DNA from: Vampirovibrionales bacterium
GTDB taxonomy: Bacteria; Cyanobacteriota; Vampirovibrionia; Vampirovibrionales; JAJTHC01
Direction: 5' to 3'
DNA: 5,218 nucleotides
Assembly: GCA_021299615.1 (NCBI GenBank)
Contig: JAJTHC010000021.1
Coordinates: forward strand, 1-5,218
Shown here: positions 1 to 4,796 of the stretch, piece by piece
Position numbering within the stretch: position 1 is the stretch's first letter
Layout: each line of letters begins with the position of its first letter
The notes under the pieces: model-generated
What the model was told of the DNA's origin: nothing
The model's input: the letters and a program-made list of their open reading frames with translations, nothing else
Databases searched by the model: none
Program-made: the position numbers and the translations under genes

Positions 1-54
1 AAAGTTATGCAAGCGGGCGATCAAATGCTTCAAACCATTAACCAAATTGTGTAA
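1..54 (+). CDS. flgG: Flagellar basal-body rod protein, C-terminal end (probably FlgG)
   Basis: Only the last 17 codons and the TAA stop are present, and the 5' part lies outside the window. The visible residues end in AGDQMLQTINQIV. The block x-x-DQMLQ followed by a short tail is typical of the C-terminal helix of FlgG, the distal-rod protein, in which a conserved 'A.....D.ML' pattern closes the protein. The next gene downstream encodes FlgA, which often sits beside flgG in flagellar clusters, and this supports the call. FlgF or another rod/hook family member has a similar C terminus and cannot be excluded from 17 residues. The protein would be exported by the flagellar type III apparatus and assembled in the periplasmic rod. 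Confidence 0.6.
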   Translation, partial: KVMQAGDQMLQTINQIV

Positions 55-57
55 GCT

Positions 58-62
58 AGGGA
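58..62 (+). promoter_or_regulatory. Ribosome binding site that favours the GTG start of flgA
   Basis: AGGGA lies 8 nt before the GTG at 71. The alternative TTG at 47 lies inside the preceding gene with no comparable purine run at the right distance. The site lies just after the upstream stop codon, so flgA is probably translated from the same message as the rod gene. Confidence 0.45.
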
Positions 63-70
63 TTTTTACT

Positions 71-856
71 GTGAAAAAACGATCCCTTCTTTTTTGGCAG
101 GTCGTCGGCATTATAATGGGCATACTGCTGGGAATGATGCCACAAGGCGCTTCTGCAGAACAATGGCTGAATGCCCCTCACTTGCAAGAAAAAGTAAAGC
201 CACTACTGGACGATTCAACGCAGGCCTATTGCCAGTCTAAGGGGCTCAAGCATTGCGATTATGTCTTAGGCATCAATGTGGCGGCGACTCGTAAGTTTCG
301 TTCGCTTGAGCTGTTGGCGGAAGAAGCCTACAGCCTTCGTTTAAATGGAGCCGTAGAAGCGTCTGTTTTTCAGCAGGGTTATGGAACGGTGACACTACTA
401 TTAGAAGGTACAGAATCAAACCGTCAAACGAACTTGGTGCTACCCTTGGTTTTGCAAAAGCAGGTGAATGCGTGGCAAGTGAAGGAAGCCATTCCTTTTG
501 GAGCTAACGTGGTGGGGAAAGTGGAACGAGTGACAAGCACCGTAAGCTTACGAGACGTGAGCCAGTTGCTTTTAAGCGATTTGCCGCCTTCTACGATTGC
601 TCGTACGAATTTGAGCAAGGGGCAGTTGATTACGAAGTTTCAGGTGAAGACGCCTCCTTTGGTTTTGATGAATCAGACGGTGAAATTGATCGTGGAGGTT
701 CATCAAAGTACGCGCCCGATTCGCTTGGTTTTGGAGGCTCAAGCCATGCAGAACGGGGGCATTGGGGATATGATTAAGGTCAAGCAAAGTGGCTACAATC
801 ACAAGGTTTACCTTGGTCAGGTGCAGGCCGATGGTAGCGTTTTTGTCAAAATGTAA
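71..856 (+). CDS. flgA: Flagella basal body P-ring formation protein FlgA
   Basis: FlgA is the periplasmic chaperone that helps FlgI assemble into the P ring around the flagellar rod. The GTG start at 71 gives 261 aa and opens with a clean Sec signal peptide: basic KKR at residues 2-4, a hydrophobic core at about 5-22, and an A-S-A cleavage site at 27-29. A TTG eight codons upstream (47) is in frame, but it would overlap the preceding stop and put eight extra residues before the basic region, so I prefer GTG, which has AGGGA 8 nt upstream. The C-terminal half (about 135-261) fits the SAF/FlgA domain, with 'AIPFGANVV' at 140-148, then an 'IARTNLSKGQLI' segment, and the closing GD.I.V ... G.V..DG.V.V pattern at 232-259. 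Cys54 and Cys62 could form a disulfide. Family identification rests on domain pattern and neighbourhood; the N-terminal half is divergent. No flgH or flgI follows; a tRNA comes next. Confidence 0.85.
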   Translation: MKKRSLLFWQVVGIIMGILLGMMPQGASAEQWLNAPHLQEKVKPLLDDSTQAYCQSKGLKHCDYVLGINVAATRKFRSLELLAEEAYSLRLNGAVEASVFQQGYGTVTLLLEGTESNRQTNLVLPLVLQKQVNAWQVKEAIPFGANVVGKVERVTSTVSLRDVSQLLLSDLPPSTIARTNLSKGQLITKFQVKTPPLVLMNQTVKLIVEVHQSTRPIRLVLEAQAMQNGGIGDMIKVKQSGYNHKVYLGQVQADGSVFVKM

Positions 857-873
857 AAAAAGCTTGCACATTT

Positions 874-919
874 AGATTGATTGGGTAAACTAATAAATGT
901 TGAGAGGTTTTATCAATCT
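874..919 (+). repeat. Inverted repeat after flgA, possible weak terminator
   Basis: AGATTGAT (874-881) and ATCAATCT (912-919) are perfect 8-bp inverted arms separated by 30 nt. An inner AAAC/GTTT pairing (887-890 with 907-910) could shorten the loop. The 3' arm runs into CTTTTAA. The position 17 nt after flgA stop would suit transcription termination of the flagellar operon, but the stem is AT-rich and the U-run is short, so this is a weak call. Confidence 0.25.
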
Positions 920-939
920 TTTAACGAATCGTTTAAAAT
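910..939 (+). promoter_or_regulatory. Candidate sigma70-type promoter for tRNA-Gly
   Basis: TTATCA (910-915; 4 of 6 to TTGACA) is followed after 18 bp by TAAAAT (934-939; 5 of 6 to TATAAT). Transcription would start near 946, giving a leader of about 14 nt before the tRNA. A weaker alternative is TTGCAC (864-869) with TAAACT (886-891), 16 bp apart. The region is very AT-rich, so chance matches are likely; the call rests on position as much as on sequence. Confidence 0.35.
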
Positions 940-948
940 TAAATAAAA

Positions 949-962
949 CGCTTATATAAGCG
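949..962 (+). repeat. 14-bp perfect palindrome overlapping the tRNA 5' end
   Basis: CGCTTATATAAGCG is fully self-complementary. Its last three bases are the first three of the mature tRNA. In the precursor RNA a 5-bp hairpin with an ATAT loop could form, borrowing G960-C961-G962 from the acceptor stem. Confidence 0.5.
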
Positions 963-1031
963 GGAGTAATTCAGTGGTAGAATGCTTCCTTGCCAAGGAA
1001 GATGTCGCGAGTTCGAGCCTCGTCTCCCGCT
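960..1031 (+). tRNA. tRNA-Gly, anticodon GCC
   Basis: A complete cloverleaf can be drawn by hand. The acceptor arms GCGGGAG (960-966) and CTCCCGC (1024-1030) pair perfectly. The D stem is ATTC/GAAT (969-972 with 980-983) around a short loop containing GG. The anticodon stem is CTTCC/GGAAG (985-989 with 997-1001) around TTGCCAA, with anticodon GCC at 992-994. The variable loop is ATGTC. The T stem is GCGAG/CTCGT (1007-1011 with 1019-1023), including one G-T pair, around TTCGAGC. The discriminator is T1031, as expected for bacterial tRNA-Gly. The next bases are TATT, so the CCA end is not encoded and must be added by tRNA nucleotidyltransferase. It reads GGC and, by wobble, GGT codons. It stands alone between the flagellar genes and tig. 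Confidence 0.97.
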
Positions 1032-1095
1032 TATTTTTTATACTTTTTTTAAGGGGCTTTCCTGTTTTTTTAAGAAATAATACAAAGTATCCCTA
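1032..1095 (+). other. T-rich spacer downstream of tRNA-Gly
   Basis: There is no gene here. The decamer TTTTTTTAAG occurs twice (1044-1053 and 1065-1074). The T-runs directly after the structured tRNA could release RNA polymerase, but the only stem between them (AGG/CCT) is three pairs, so I do not call a proper intrinsic terminator. Pausing or 3' trimming signals are as likely. Confidence 0.3.
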
Positions 1096-1107
1096 AAATA
1101 CGTATTT
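1096..1107 (+). promoter_or_regulatory. 12-bp palindrome upstream of tig (possible operator)
   Basis: AAATACGTATTT is a perfect palindrome 64 bp before the tig start. The heptamer AAAGTAT flanks it at 1084-1090 and 1124-1130, exactly 40 bp apart. TATAAA (1121-1126) downstream is a possible -10 but has no good -35, so a factor-dependent promoter is conceivable. I do not recognise the site as that of any known regulator. Confidence 0.25.
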
Positions 1108-1171
1108 ATGCTATGCTGTTTATAAAGTATTTATTGATTGATGCGTCTCGCACACTTTGGAAGGAATGATA

Positions 1172-2536
1172 ATGAAAGTCGAACTTCAACCTATTGAATC
1201 ATCTGCCGTGAAACTCACGATTCATGTACCCGCTGAACAAGCTCAGCAAGAGTTTAATAAAGCCTGCCGCCGAGTAGGACAGCGAGTCAATATCCATGGC
1301 TTTCGTCGTGGCAAAGCTCCCCTTCGCATGATTGAAAAAACCGTGGGTGAAGACGTGATTAAGCAAGAAGCCTTGGATCGTTACCTGCCTTACGTGTTTG
1401 CAGATGTGATCAGCGAGCAGAAGCTTGATGTTGTGGCTCAGCCTCGTTTGTTGGAATTGGATTTCAACTTGCAAAAAGGCATTCGTTTGGTGGCTGAAGT
1501 GGATATTCGCCCTACTGTCAACTTGCCTGAAGGCTTAGCCCTTGCAGTCGACGTTGAAAAATTGACGCCTATTACAGATGCCGAAGAAAAAGAAATCCAA
1601 GCCCTTTTAGAGCGTATTTCGAGTCTTGAAACCGTGACGGATCGTACGGTTGTTGAAGGCACGGATGTAATTGTGCTTGACTTTACAGGTCGTCTCAATG
1701 GCGAAGAATTCGCAGGCGGTAAAGCCGAAGAATTTGAGCTGGACTTGAGCAATAATAATTTCTTGGATTCCTTCACCATTCAATTACCAGGTAAAGAAGT
1801 GGGTGTGACCTTTAATATAGATGTTCAATTCCCTGAAGATTATTTTGATGCCAAGTTGGCGGATCAAGTGGTGACTTTTGAATCCAAAATCCATGCCATT
1901 AAAAAGTATGTAACGCCTGAATTGACGGATGAAACGGCTCCTAAGTTGGGTGATTTCAAAACCGTCGCCGATGTTAAAGCCCATGTCGCTAAATCGATTG
2001 AAACTCGTAATGAGCGTGAAGAAACCTTCCGCAAGCAACGTGCTGTGGTGGATGCCCTCGTTCAAGCCACCAAAATCGATTTACCTAAAGGTATGATTCA
2101 GCGTGAAGTGGAATCCATTATTGAAGATATGGGTCAACGTTTTCAGCAACAAGGCTTGAACTTCAATGAGTTCCTACAAAATCGTACGGAAGAAATGACT
2201 GAAAGCTTCAAAAGCGAAGCGATTCAACGCATCACCACAAGCTTAGCCTTTGCAGAAATTGCGAAAGTCCATCAAGTGACCGTCACTGAAGAAGACTTCA
2301 ATCAGCAAATTGCGGAAATTGCCGAAGCTCAAGGTACGGATGAACGCTCGATTCTGCGTCAATTGTCCAATCAGCCCAATGGTAGTCAAGCGTTGTTGGA
2401 TCAACTCTTGGCACAAAAGGTTGTCAATATCTTGCTTGAAAAAGCGACCTTTACTTGGGTAGAAGCCAAAGAAGAACTTTTGCAAGCAAGCACTGAAACG
2501 CCTGCTTTGGAAGAAGTGGCAACGCCTGCCGAATAG
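1172..2536 (+). CDS. tig: Trigger factor, ribosome-associated chaperone/prolyl isomerase
   Basis: Trigger factor binds protein L23 at the ribosome exit tunnel and shields nascent chains. The ATG at 1172 has GGAAGGA ending 6 nt upstream and gives MKVEL..., 454 aa, slightly longer than the E. coli protein (432). An upstream TTG (1157) and ATG (1166) are in frame but sit on or within the Shine-Dalgarno. Domains in order: the ribosome-binding domain (about 1-115) with the signature GFRRGKAP at 43-50; the FKBP-type PPIase domain (about 155-245) starting near V.D.TGRLNGEEFAGGKAEEF; and the helical C-terminal substrate cradle (about 250-430) with the PKGMIQREVE segment at 305-314. The last 20 residues are a Thr/Pro/Glu-rich acidic tail. 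Oddity: the FKBP loop that is normally IPGFE(D/A)G reads LDSFTIQL here (198-205), so isomerase activity may be reduced. It is followed by clpP, the usual partner in this conserved cluster. Confidence 0.95.
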   Translation: MKVELQPIESSAVKLTIHVPAEQAQQEFNKACRRVGQRVNIHGFRRGKAPLRMIEKTVGEDVIKQEALDRYLPYVFADVISEQKLDVVAQPRLLELDFNLQKGIRLVAEVDIRPTVNLPEGLALAVDVEKLTPITDAEEKEIQALLERISSLETVTDRTVVEGTDVIVLDFTGRLNGEEFAGGKAEEFELDLSNNNFLDSFTIQLPGKEVGVTFNIDVQFPEDYFDAKLADQVVTFESKIHAIKKYVTPELTDETAPKLGDFKTVADVKAHVAKSIETRNEREETFRKQRAVVDALVQATKIDLPKGMIQREVESIIEDMGQRFQQQGLNFNEFLQNRTEEMTESFKSEAIQRITTSLAFAEIAKVHQVTVTEEDFNQQIAEIAEAQGTDERSILRQLSNQPNGSQALLDQLLAQKVVNILLEKATFTWVEAKEELLQASTETPALEEVATPAE

Positions 2537-2573
2537 TGTAATCCTTTATGCAGGGGAGATACGCTTTAGCCAT

Positions 2574-2631
2574 CGCCTTAATTTTGATTATTTGTTACAA
2601 TAATGAAGTTCTTTGTATTAGGATTAAGGCG
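2574..2631 (+). repeat. Long imperfect hairpin in the tig-clpP gap
   Basis: CGCCTTAAT (2574-2582) and ATTAAGGCG (2623-2631) are perfect 9-bp inverted arms. Inward pairing continues to 2588/2617, giving a 15-bp RNA stem with three G-U pairs and a 28-nt loop. There is no U-tract directly after the 3' arm (GTTAAACG follows), so it does not look like a standard intrinsic terminator. It could be an RNA processing or stability element, or a DNA operator flanking the candidate promoter inside its loop. Confidence 0.4.
2593..2601 (+). promoter_or_regulatory. Candidate extended -10 promoter for clpP
   Basis: TGTTACAAT matches the extended -10 pattern TGnTAnnAT, with TACAAT 5 of 6 to consensus. No good -35 lies 16-18 bp upstream. 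Transcription would start near 2608 and leave a leader of about 60 nt before clpP. The site overlaps the small palindrome TTGTTACAA (2592-2600). It could give clpP expression independent of tig. Confidence 0.35.
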
Positions 2632-2653
2632 TTAAACGTTTTAGAAGAGATTT

Positions 2654-2659
2654 AAGGAG
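2654..2659 (+). promoter_or_regulatory. Ribosome binding site of clpP, start ambiguous
   Basis: AAGGAG is a strong Shine-Dalgarno. Four consecutive start-type codons follow (GTG 2670, ATG 2673, 2676 and 2679), at spacings of 10, 13, 16 and 19 nt. Spacing favours GTG and codon strength favours the first ATG. Confidence 0.75.
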
Positions 2660-2669
2660 AGACGAAATC

Positions 2670-3281
2670 GTGATGATGATGTCTAACTTTCAAGAGCAAA
2701 TGGCTCTGATTCCCATGGTTATTGAGCAGTCCAGTCGTGGCGAACGCTCGTTTGATATTTTTTCTCGCTTATTGCGTGAACGTATTATTTTCTTAGGCAC
2801 AGGCGTGGACGACAACGTCGCCAACGTGATTATTGCTCAGCTTCTTTTGCTCGATTCTGAAAATCCTGAAAAAGATATTATGCTTTACATCAATTCCCCA
2901 GGTGGTAGTGTTACCGCTGGTTTGGCAATTTACGACACCATGAAGCATGTTCGAGCCAATGTTTCGACCATTTGCTTGGGTCAAGCCTGTTCGATGGGTG
3001 CTTTCTTGCTTTCAGGTGGGGAAAAAGGCAAGCGTATGGCATTGCCTCACGCTCGCATCATGATTCACCAGCCTTGGGGTGGTGCGCAAGGGCAGTCGTC
3101 TGATATTGAAATTCAAGCTGCTGAAATTGGTCGTTTAAAGCGTACCTTAAACCAGTTGATGGCATCTCATTCAGGTCAGTCGATTCAAAAAATCGAGCAA
3201 GACACGGATCGTGATTACTTTATGACCCCTGAAGAAGCCGTTGCTTACGGCATGATTGACAAAGTCATTACCAAGCTTTAG
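2670..3281 (+). CDS. clpP: ATP-dependent Clp protease proteolytic subunit ClpP
   Basis: ClpP is the tetradecameric serine peptidase that degrades polypeptides threaded in by ClpX or other Clp ATPases in the cytoplasm. Length is 203 aa from the GTG at 2670, or 202 from the ATG at 2673, normal for the family. The catalytic triad is complete: Ser108 in ACSMGAFLLS, His133 in MIHQPWGGAQGQ, and Asp182 in DTDRDYFM. The oxyanion segment INSPGGSVTAG (74-84) and the handle-region sequence DIEIQAAEI (145-153) are present. The N terminus MALIPMVIEQSSRGERSFDIF carries the P-M-V-I-E-Q and R-G-E-R blocks at which other ClpPs are processed, so residues up to about 15 may be a removed propeptide. Mild deviations are Cys107 in place of the common Ala before the nucleophile, and Trp136 after HQP where Leu or Met is common. 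tig lies upstream and clpX 120 bp downstream. Confidence 0.97.
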   Translation: MMMMSNFQEQMALIPMVIEQSSRGERSFDIFSRLLRERIIFLGTGVDDNVANVIIAQLLLLDSENPEKDIMLYINSPGGSVTAGLAIYDTMKHVRANVSTICLGQACSMGAFLLSGGEKGKRMALPHARIMIHQPWGGAQGQSSDIEIQAAEIGRLKRTLNQLMASHSGQSIQKIEQDTDRDYFMTPEEAVAYGMIDKVITKL

Positions 3282-3304
3282 GTCGTCTTGATTGAAGGAC
3301 TTTT

Positions 3305-3349
3305 ATGATGCGTTTTAGCCGTACAAGTCAAACAAAGACGGGAATTTGA
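3305..3349 (+). CDS. Possible 14-codon leader ORF upstream of clpX
   Basis: ATG at 3305 has AAGGA ending 5 nt upstream (3295-3299), which is close to ideal, and the frame reads MMRFSRTSQTKTGI to a TGA at 3347-3349. The stop codon falls at the tip of the 16-bp hairpin at 3333-3367, and the last codons form its 5' arm. I do not recognise the peptide. It shows no run of one amino acid like that of biosynthetic leader peptides. The good ribosome site and the placement of the stop are the only evidence that it is translated; a chance ORF is quite possible. Confidence 0.3.
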   Translation: MMRFSRTSQTKTGI

Positions 3350-3367
3350 AACAAGTTCCCGTCTTTG
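3333..3367 (+). terminator. Strong 16-bp hairpin in the clpP-clpX gap (terminator-like or attenuator)
   Basis: CAAAGACGGGAA (3333-3344) and TTCCCGTCTTTG (3356-3367) are perfect 12-bp inverted arms. Inward pairing adds U-G, U-A, U-A and G-C, leaving an AAA triloop at 3349-3351. The stem is GC-rich in the middle with A-tract/U-tract ends, like an intrinsic terminator. However, the U's are mostly inside the stem and the next bases are GAATATCGTTTT, so termination would be partial. It lies 34 nt before clpX and could set the clpP:clpX ratio, protect clpP mRNA 3' ends, or act with the short ORF at 3305-3349. Confidence 0.6.
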
Positions 3368-3380
3368 AATATCGTTTTAC

Positions 3381-3390
3381 GGAGCAGGAG
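3381..3390 (+). promoter_or_regulatory. Ribosome binding site of clpX
   Basis: GGAGCAGGAG contains two overlapping Shine-Dalgarno-like cores. The nearer, AGGAG (3386-3390), is 11 nt from the ATG at 3402, slightly long. No other in-frame start lies nearby before the zinc domain. Confidence 0.6.
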
Positions 3391-3401
3391 TTCCATACCT
3401 C

Positions 3402-4766
3402 ATGTCAAAATCTGAAGAAACCCGATTGAAATGTTCGTTTTGTGGTAAAACGCAAGACCAAGTGAAGAAGCTTATTGCTGGGCCTGAAGTCTTTATTTGC
3501 GATGAATGCGTGGAATTGTGCAACGATATTTTAGCCGAAGAGTTCCTCGAATTTGCGAAAGCTCATGCGGTTCAAAAAGACCCCAATGCCCCTGAAACGG
3601 CCTTGACCATGATTGAAAATCTTCCTACGCCTAAAGAATTGAAGGCCTTGTTGGACGAGCATATCATCGGGCAAGAAGAAGCCAAAAAGATTTTGTCGGT
3701 GGCTGTTTATAATCACTATAAACGCATTAACTACGCCGTGAAGCAAAAGCAAGACGGCGATGCCAAATCCGAAGTGGAAATCTCGAAATCCAACATCATG
3801 TTGATTGGACCGACAGGGAGCGGAAAAACCTTGCTGGCTCAAACGCTCGCCAAATACTTGGATGTACCTTTTGCCGTTGCTGATGCCACCACGCTTACGG
3901 AAGCGGGTTATGTTGGCGATGATGTGGAAAACATCTTGTTGCGTTTGTACCAAGCCGCGGATTATGATCCTGCCAAAGCGGAACGAGGCATTATTTACAT
4001 TGACGAAATTGACAAGATTTCTCGCAAAAGCGAAAACCCCAGCATTACTCGAGATGTTTCGGGTGAAGGCGTTCAACAAGCCTTGCTGAAAATGATTGAA
4101 GGTACCACCGCAAATGTGCCTCCGCAGGGGGGACGTAAGCATCCGCATCAAGATTTCATCCAAATTAATACGCATAATATCCTCTTTATTTGTGGGGGAG
4201 CCTTTGACGGTTTGGAAAAAATTGTGGCCCGTCGTGCCGAAGCCACGAGTAAAATCGGCTTTGCGGGTGAAGCGAAGACCGCTCCCAAAACAGCCTATGA
4301 ACGTGATTTAGAAAATGCTAAATTGCTCAAAAAAACCGAGCCTGATGATTTGGTCAAATTCGGATTGATTCCTGAATTTACAGGGCGAGTCCCCATTTTG
4401 GCGATTTTAGAACCGCTGGATGAAGAAGCACTCATCCGTATTCTAAAAGAGCCGAAAAGTGCCTTGTTCAAACAGTATCAAGAACTTTTGGGCATGGATG
4501 ACATCACGCTAAGCTTCCATGAAGACACCGCAAAAGCTATTGCCCAAGAAGCCGCTAAGCGTAAAACAGGGGCAAGAGCTTTGCGTTCGATCGTTGAAGA
4601 AATCATGTTGGACTTCATGTATGAAGCCCCCAGTCGTGAAGATTTAAAGACGGTGCATATTACGCCTGAAATGGTCAAGCAAAAAACCATTTTGAAAGTG
4701 GTGAATACGCCTGAAGAAGTCGTCGCTCCTGAAGAGGATCTGGCTCCCAAGAAGGTGGCTTCTTAG
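3402..4766 (+). CDS. clpX: ATP-dependent Clp protease ATP-binding subunit ClpX
   Basis: ClpX is the hexameric AAA+ unfoldase that recognises tagged substrates and threads them into ClpP. Length is 454 aa, slightly longer than E. coli ClpX (424). The N-terminal zinc-binding domain has Cys11, Cys14, Cys33 and Cys36. The AAA+ module shows Walker A GPTGSGKT (136-143), pore-1 loop GYVG (169-172), Walker B IIYIDE (197-202), the RKH pore loop (245-247), and the ClpP-docking IGF tripeptide (285-287) within KIGFAGE. It also has the PEFTGRVP segment with arginine finger Arg329, and sensor 2 GARALRS with Arg392. All residues expected for ATP hydrolysis and ClpP docking are present. The extra length is largely a C-terminal acidic Pro/Glu-rich tail (435-454), similar in character to the tail of trigger factor in this window. 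It follows clpP in the same direction and converges with dapB. Confidence 0.98.
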   Translation: MSKSEETRLKCSFCGKTQDQVKKLIAGPEVFICDECVELCNDILAEEFLEFAKAHAVQKDPNAPETALTMIENLPTPKELKALLDEHIIGQEEAKKILSVAVYNHYKRINYAVKQKQDGDAKSEVEISKSNIMLIGPTGSGKTLLAQTLAKYLDVPFAVADATTLTEAGYVGDDVENILLRLYQAADYDPAKAERGIIYIDEIDKISRKSENPSITRDVSGEGVQQALLKMIEGTTANVPPQGGRKHPHQDFIQINTHNILFICGGAFDGLEKIVARRAEATSKIGFAGEAKTAPKTAYERDLENAKLLKKTEPDDLVKFGLIPEFTGRVPILAILEPLDEEALIRILKEPKSALFKQYQELLGMDDITLSFHEDTAKAIAQEAAKRKTGARALRSIVEEIMLDFMYEAPSREDLKTVHITPEMVKQKTILKVVNTPEEVVAPEEDLAPKKVAS

Positions 4767-4796
4767 TATAGTGTTTTATATAGCGAATACTATAGC
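4767..4796. repeat. Short AT-rich repeats in the clpX-dapB convergent gap
   Basis: TATAG starts at 4767, 4779 and 4791, an exact 12-bp period, covering the 23-bp gap and the dapB stop. TATAGTGTT (4767-4775) can also pair with AATACTATA (4786-4794), with one G-U and a 10-nt loop. No U-run follows on either strand, so it is not a convincing bidirectional terminator, although the gap would be the natural place for one. Confidence 0.3.

Noticed and set aside
47..70. TTG start for flgA, eight codons upstream
   Set aside because: It overlaps the preceding gene's stop and adds residues before the signal peptide's basic region; the GTG at 71 has the better ribosome site.
572..871. 99-codon minus-strand frame across the end of flgA
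   Set aside because: It is antisense to flgA, has no ribosome site, and its low-complexity Arg/His/Asn/Leu composition looks like a shadow frame.
897..959. 20-codon ORF (starts MLRGF) ending just before tRNA-Gly
   Set aside because: There is no Shine-Dalgarno upstream, the region is AT-rich, and it overlaps the candidate tRNA promoter; most likely chance.
1113..1169. 18-codon ORF (starts MLFIK) ending 2 nt before the tig ATG
   Set aside because: Its position would suit translational coupling, but no ribosome site precedes it and it spans the candidate -10 region, so I do not support it as a gene.
857..1171. tRNA-adjacent integration site (attachment site or mobile element)
   Set aside because: tRNA genes are common integration targets, but there is no integrase, no repeated copy of the tRNA 3' end in the window, and housekeeping genes lie on both sides.
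3531..4175. 214-codon open frame on the minus strand inside clpX
   Set aside because: It lies fully antisense to a well-conserved clpX, and its translation is rich in Phe, Asn, Arg and Gln with no recognisable motif, as expected for a shadow of coding sequence.
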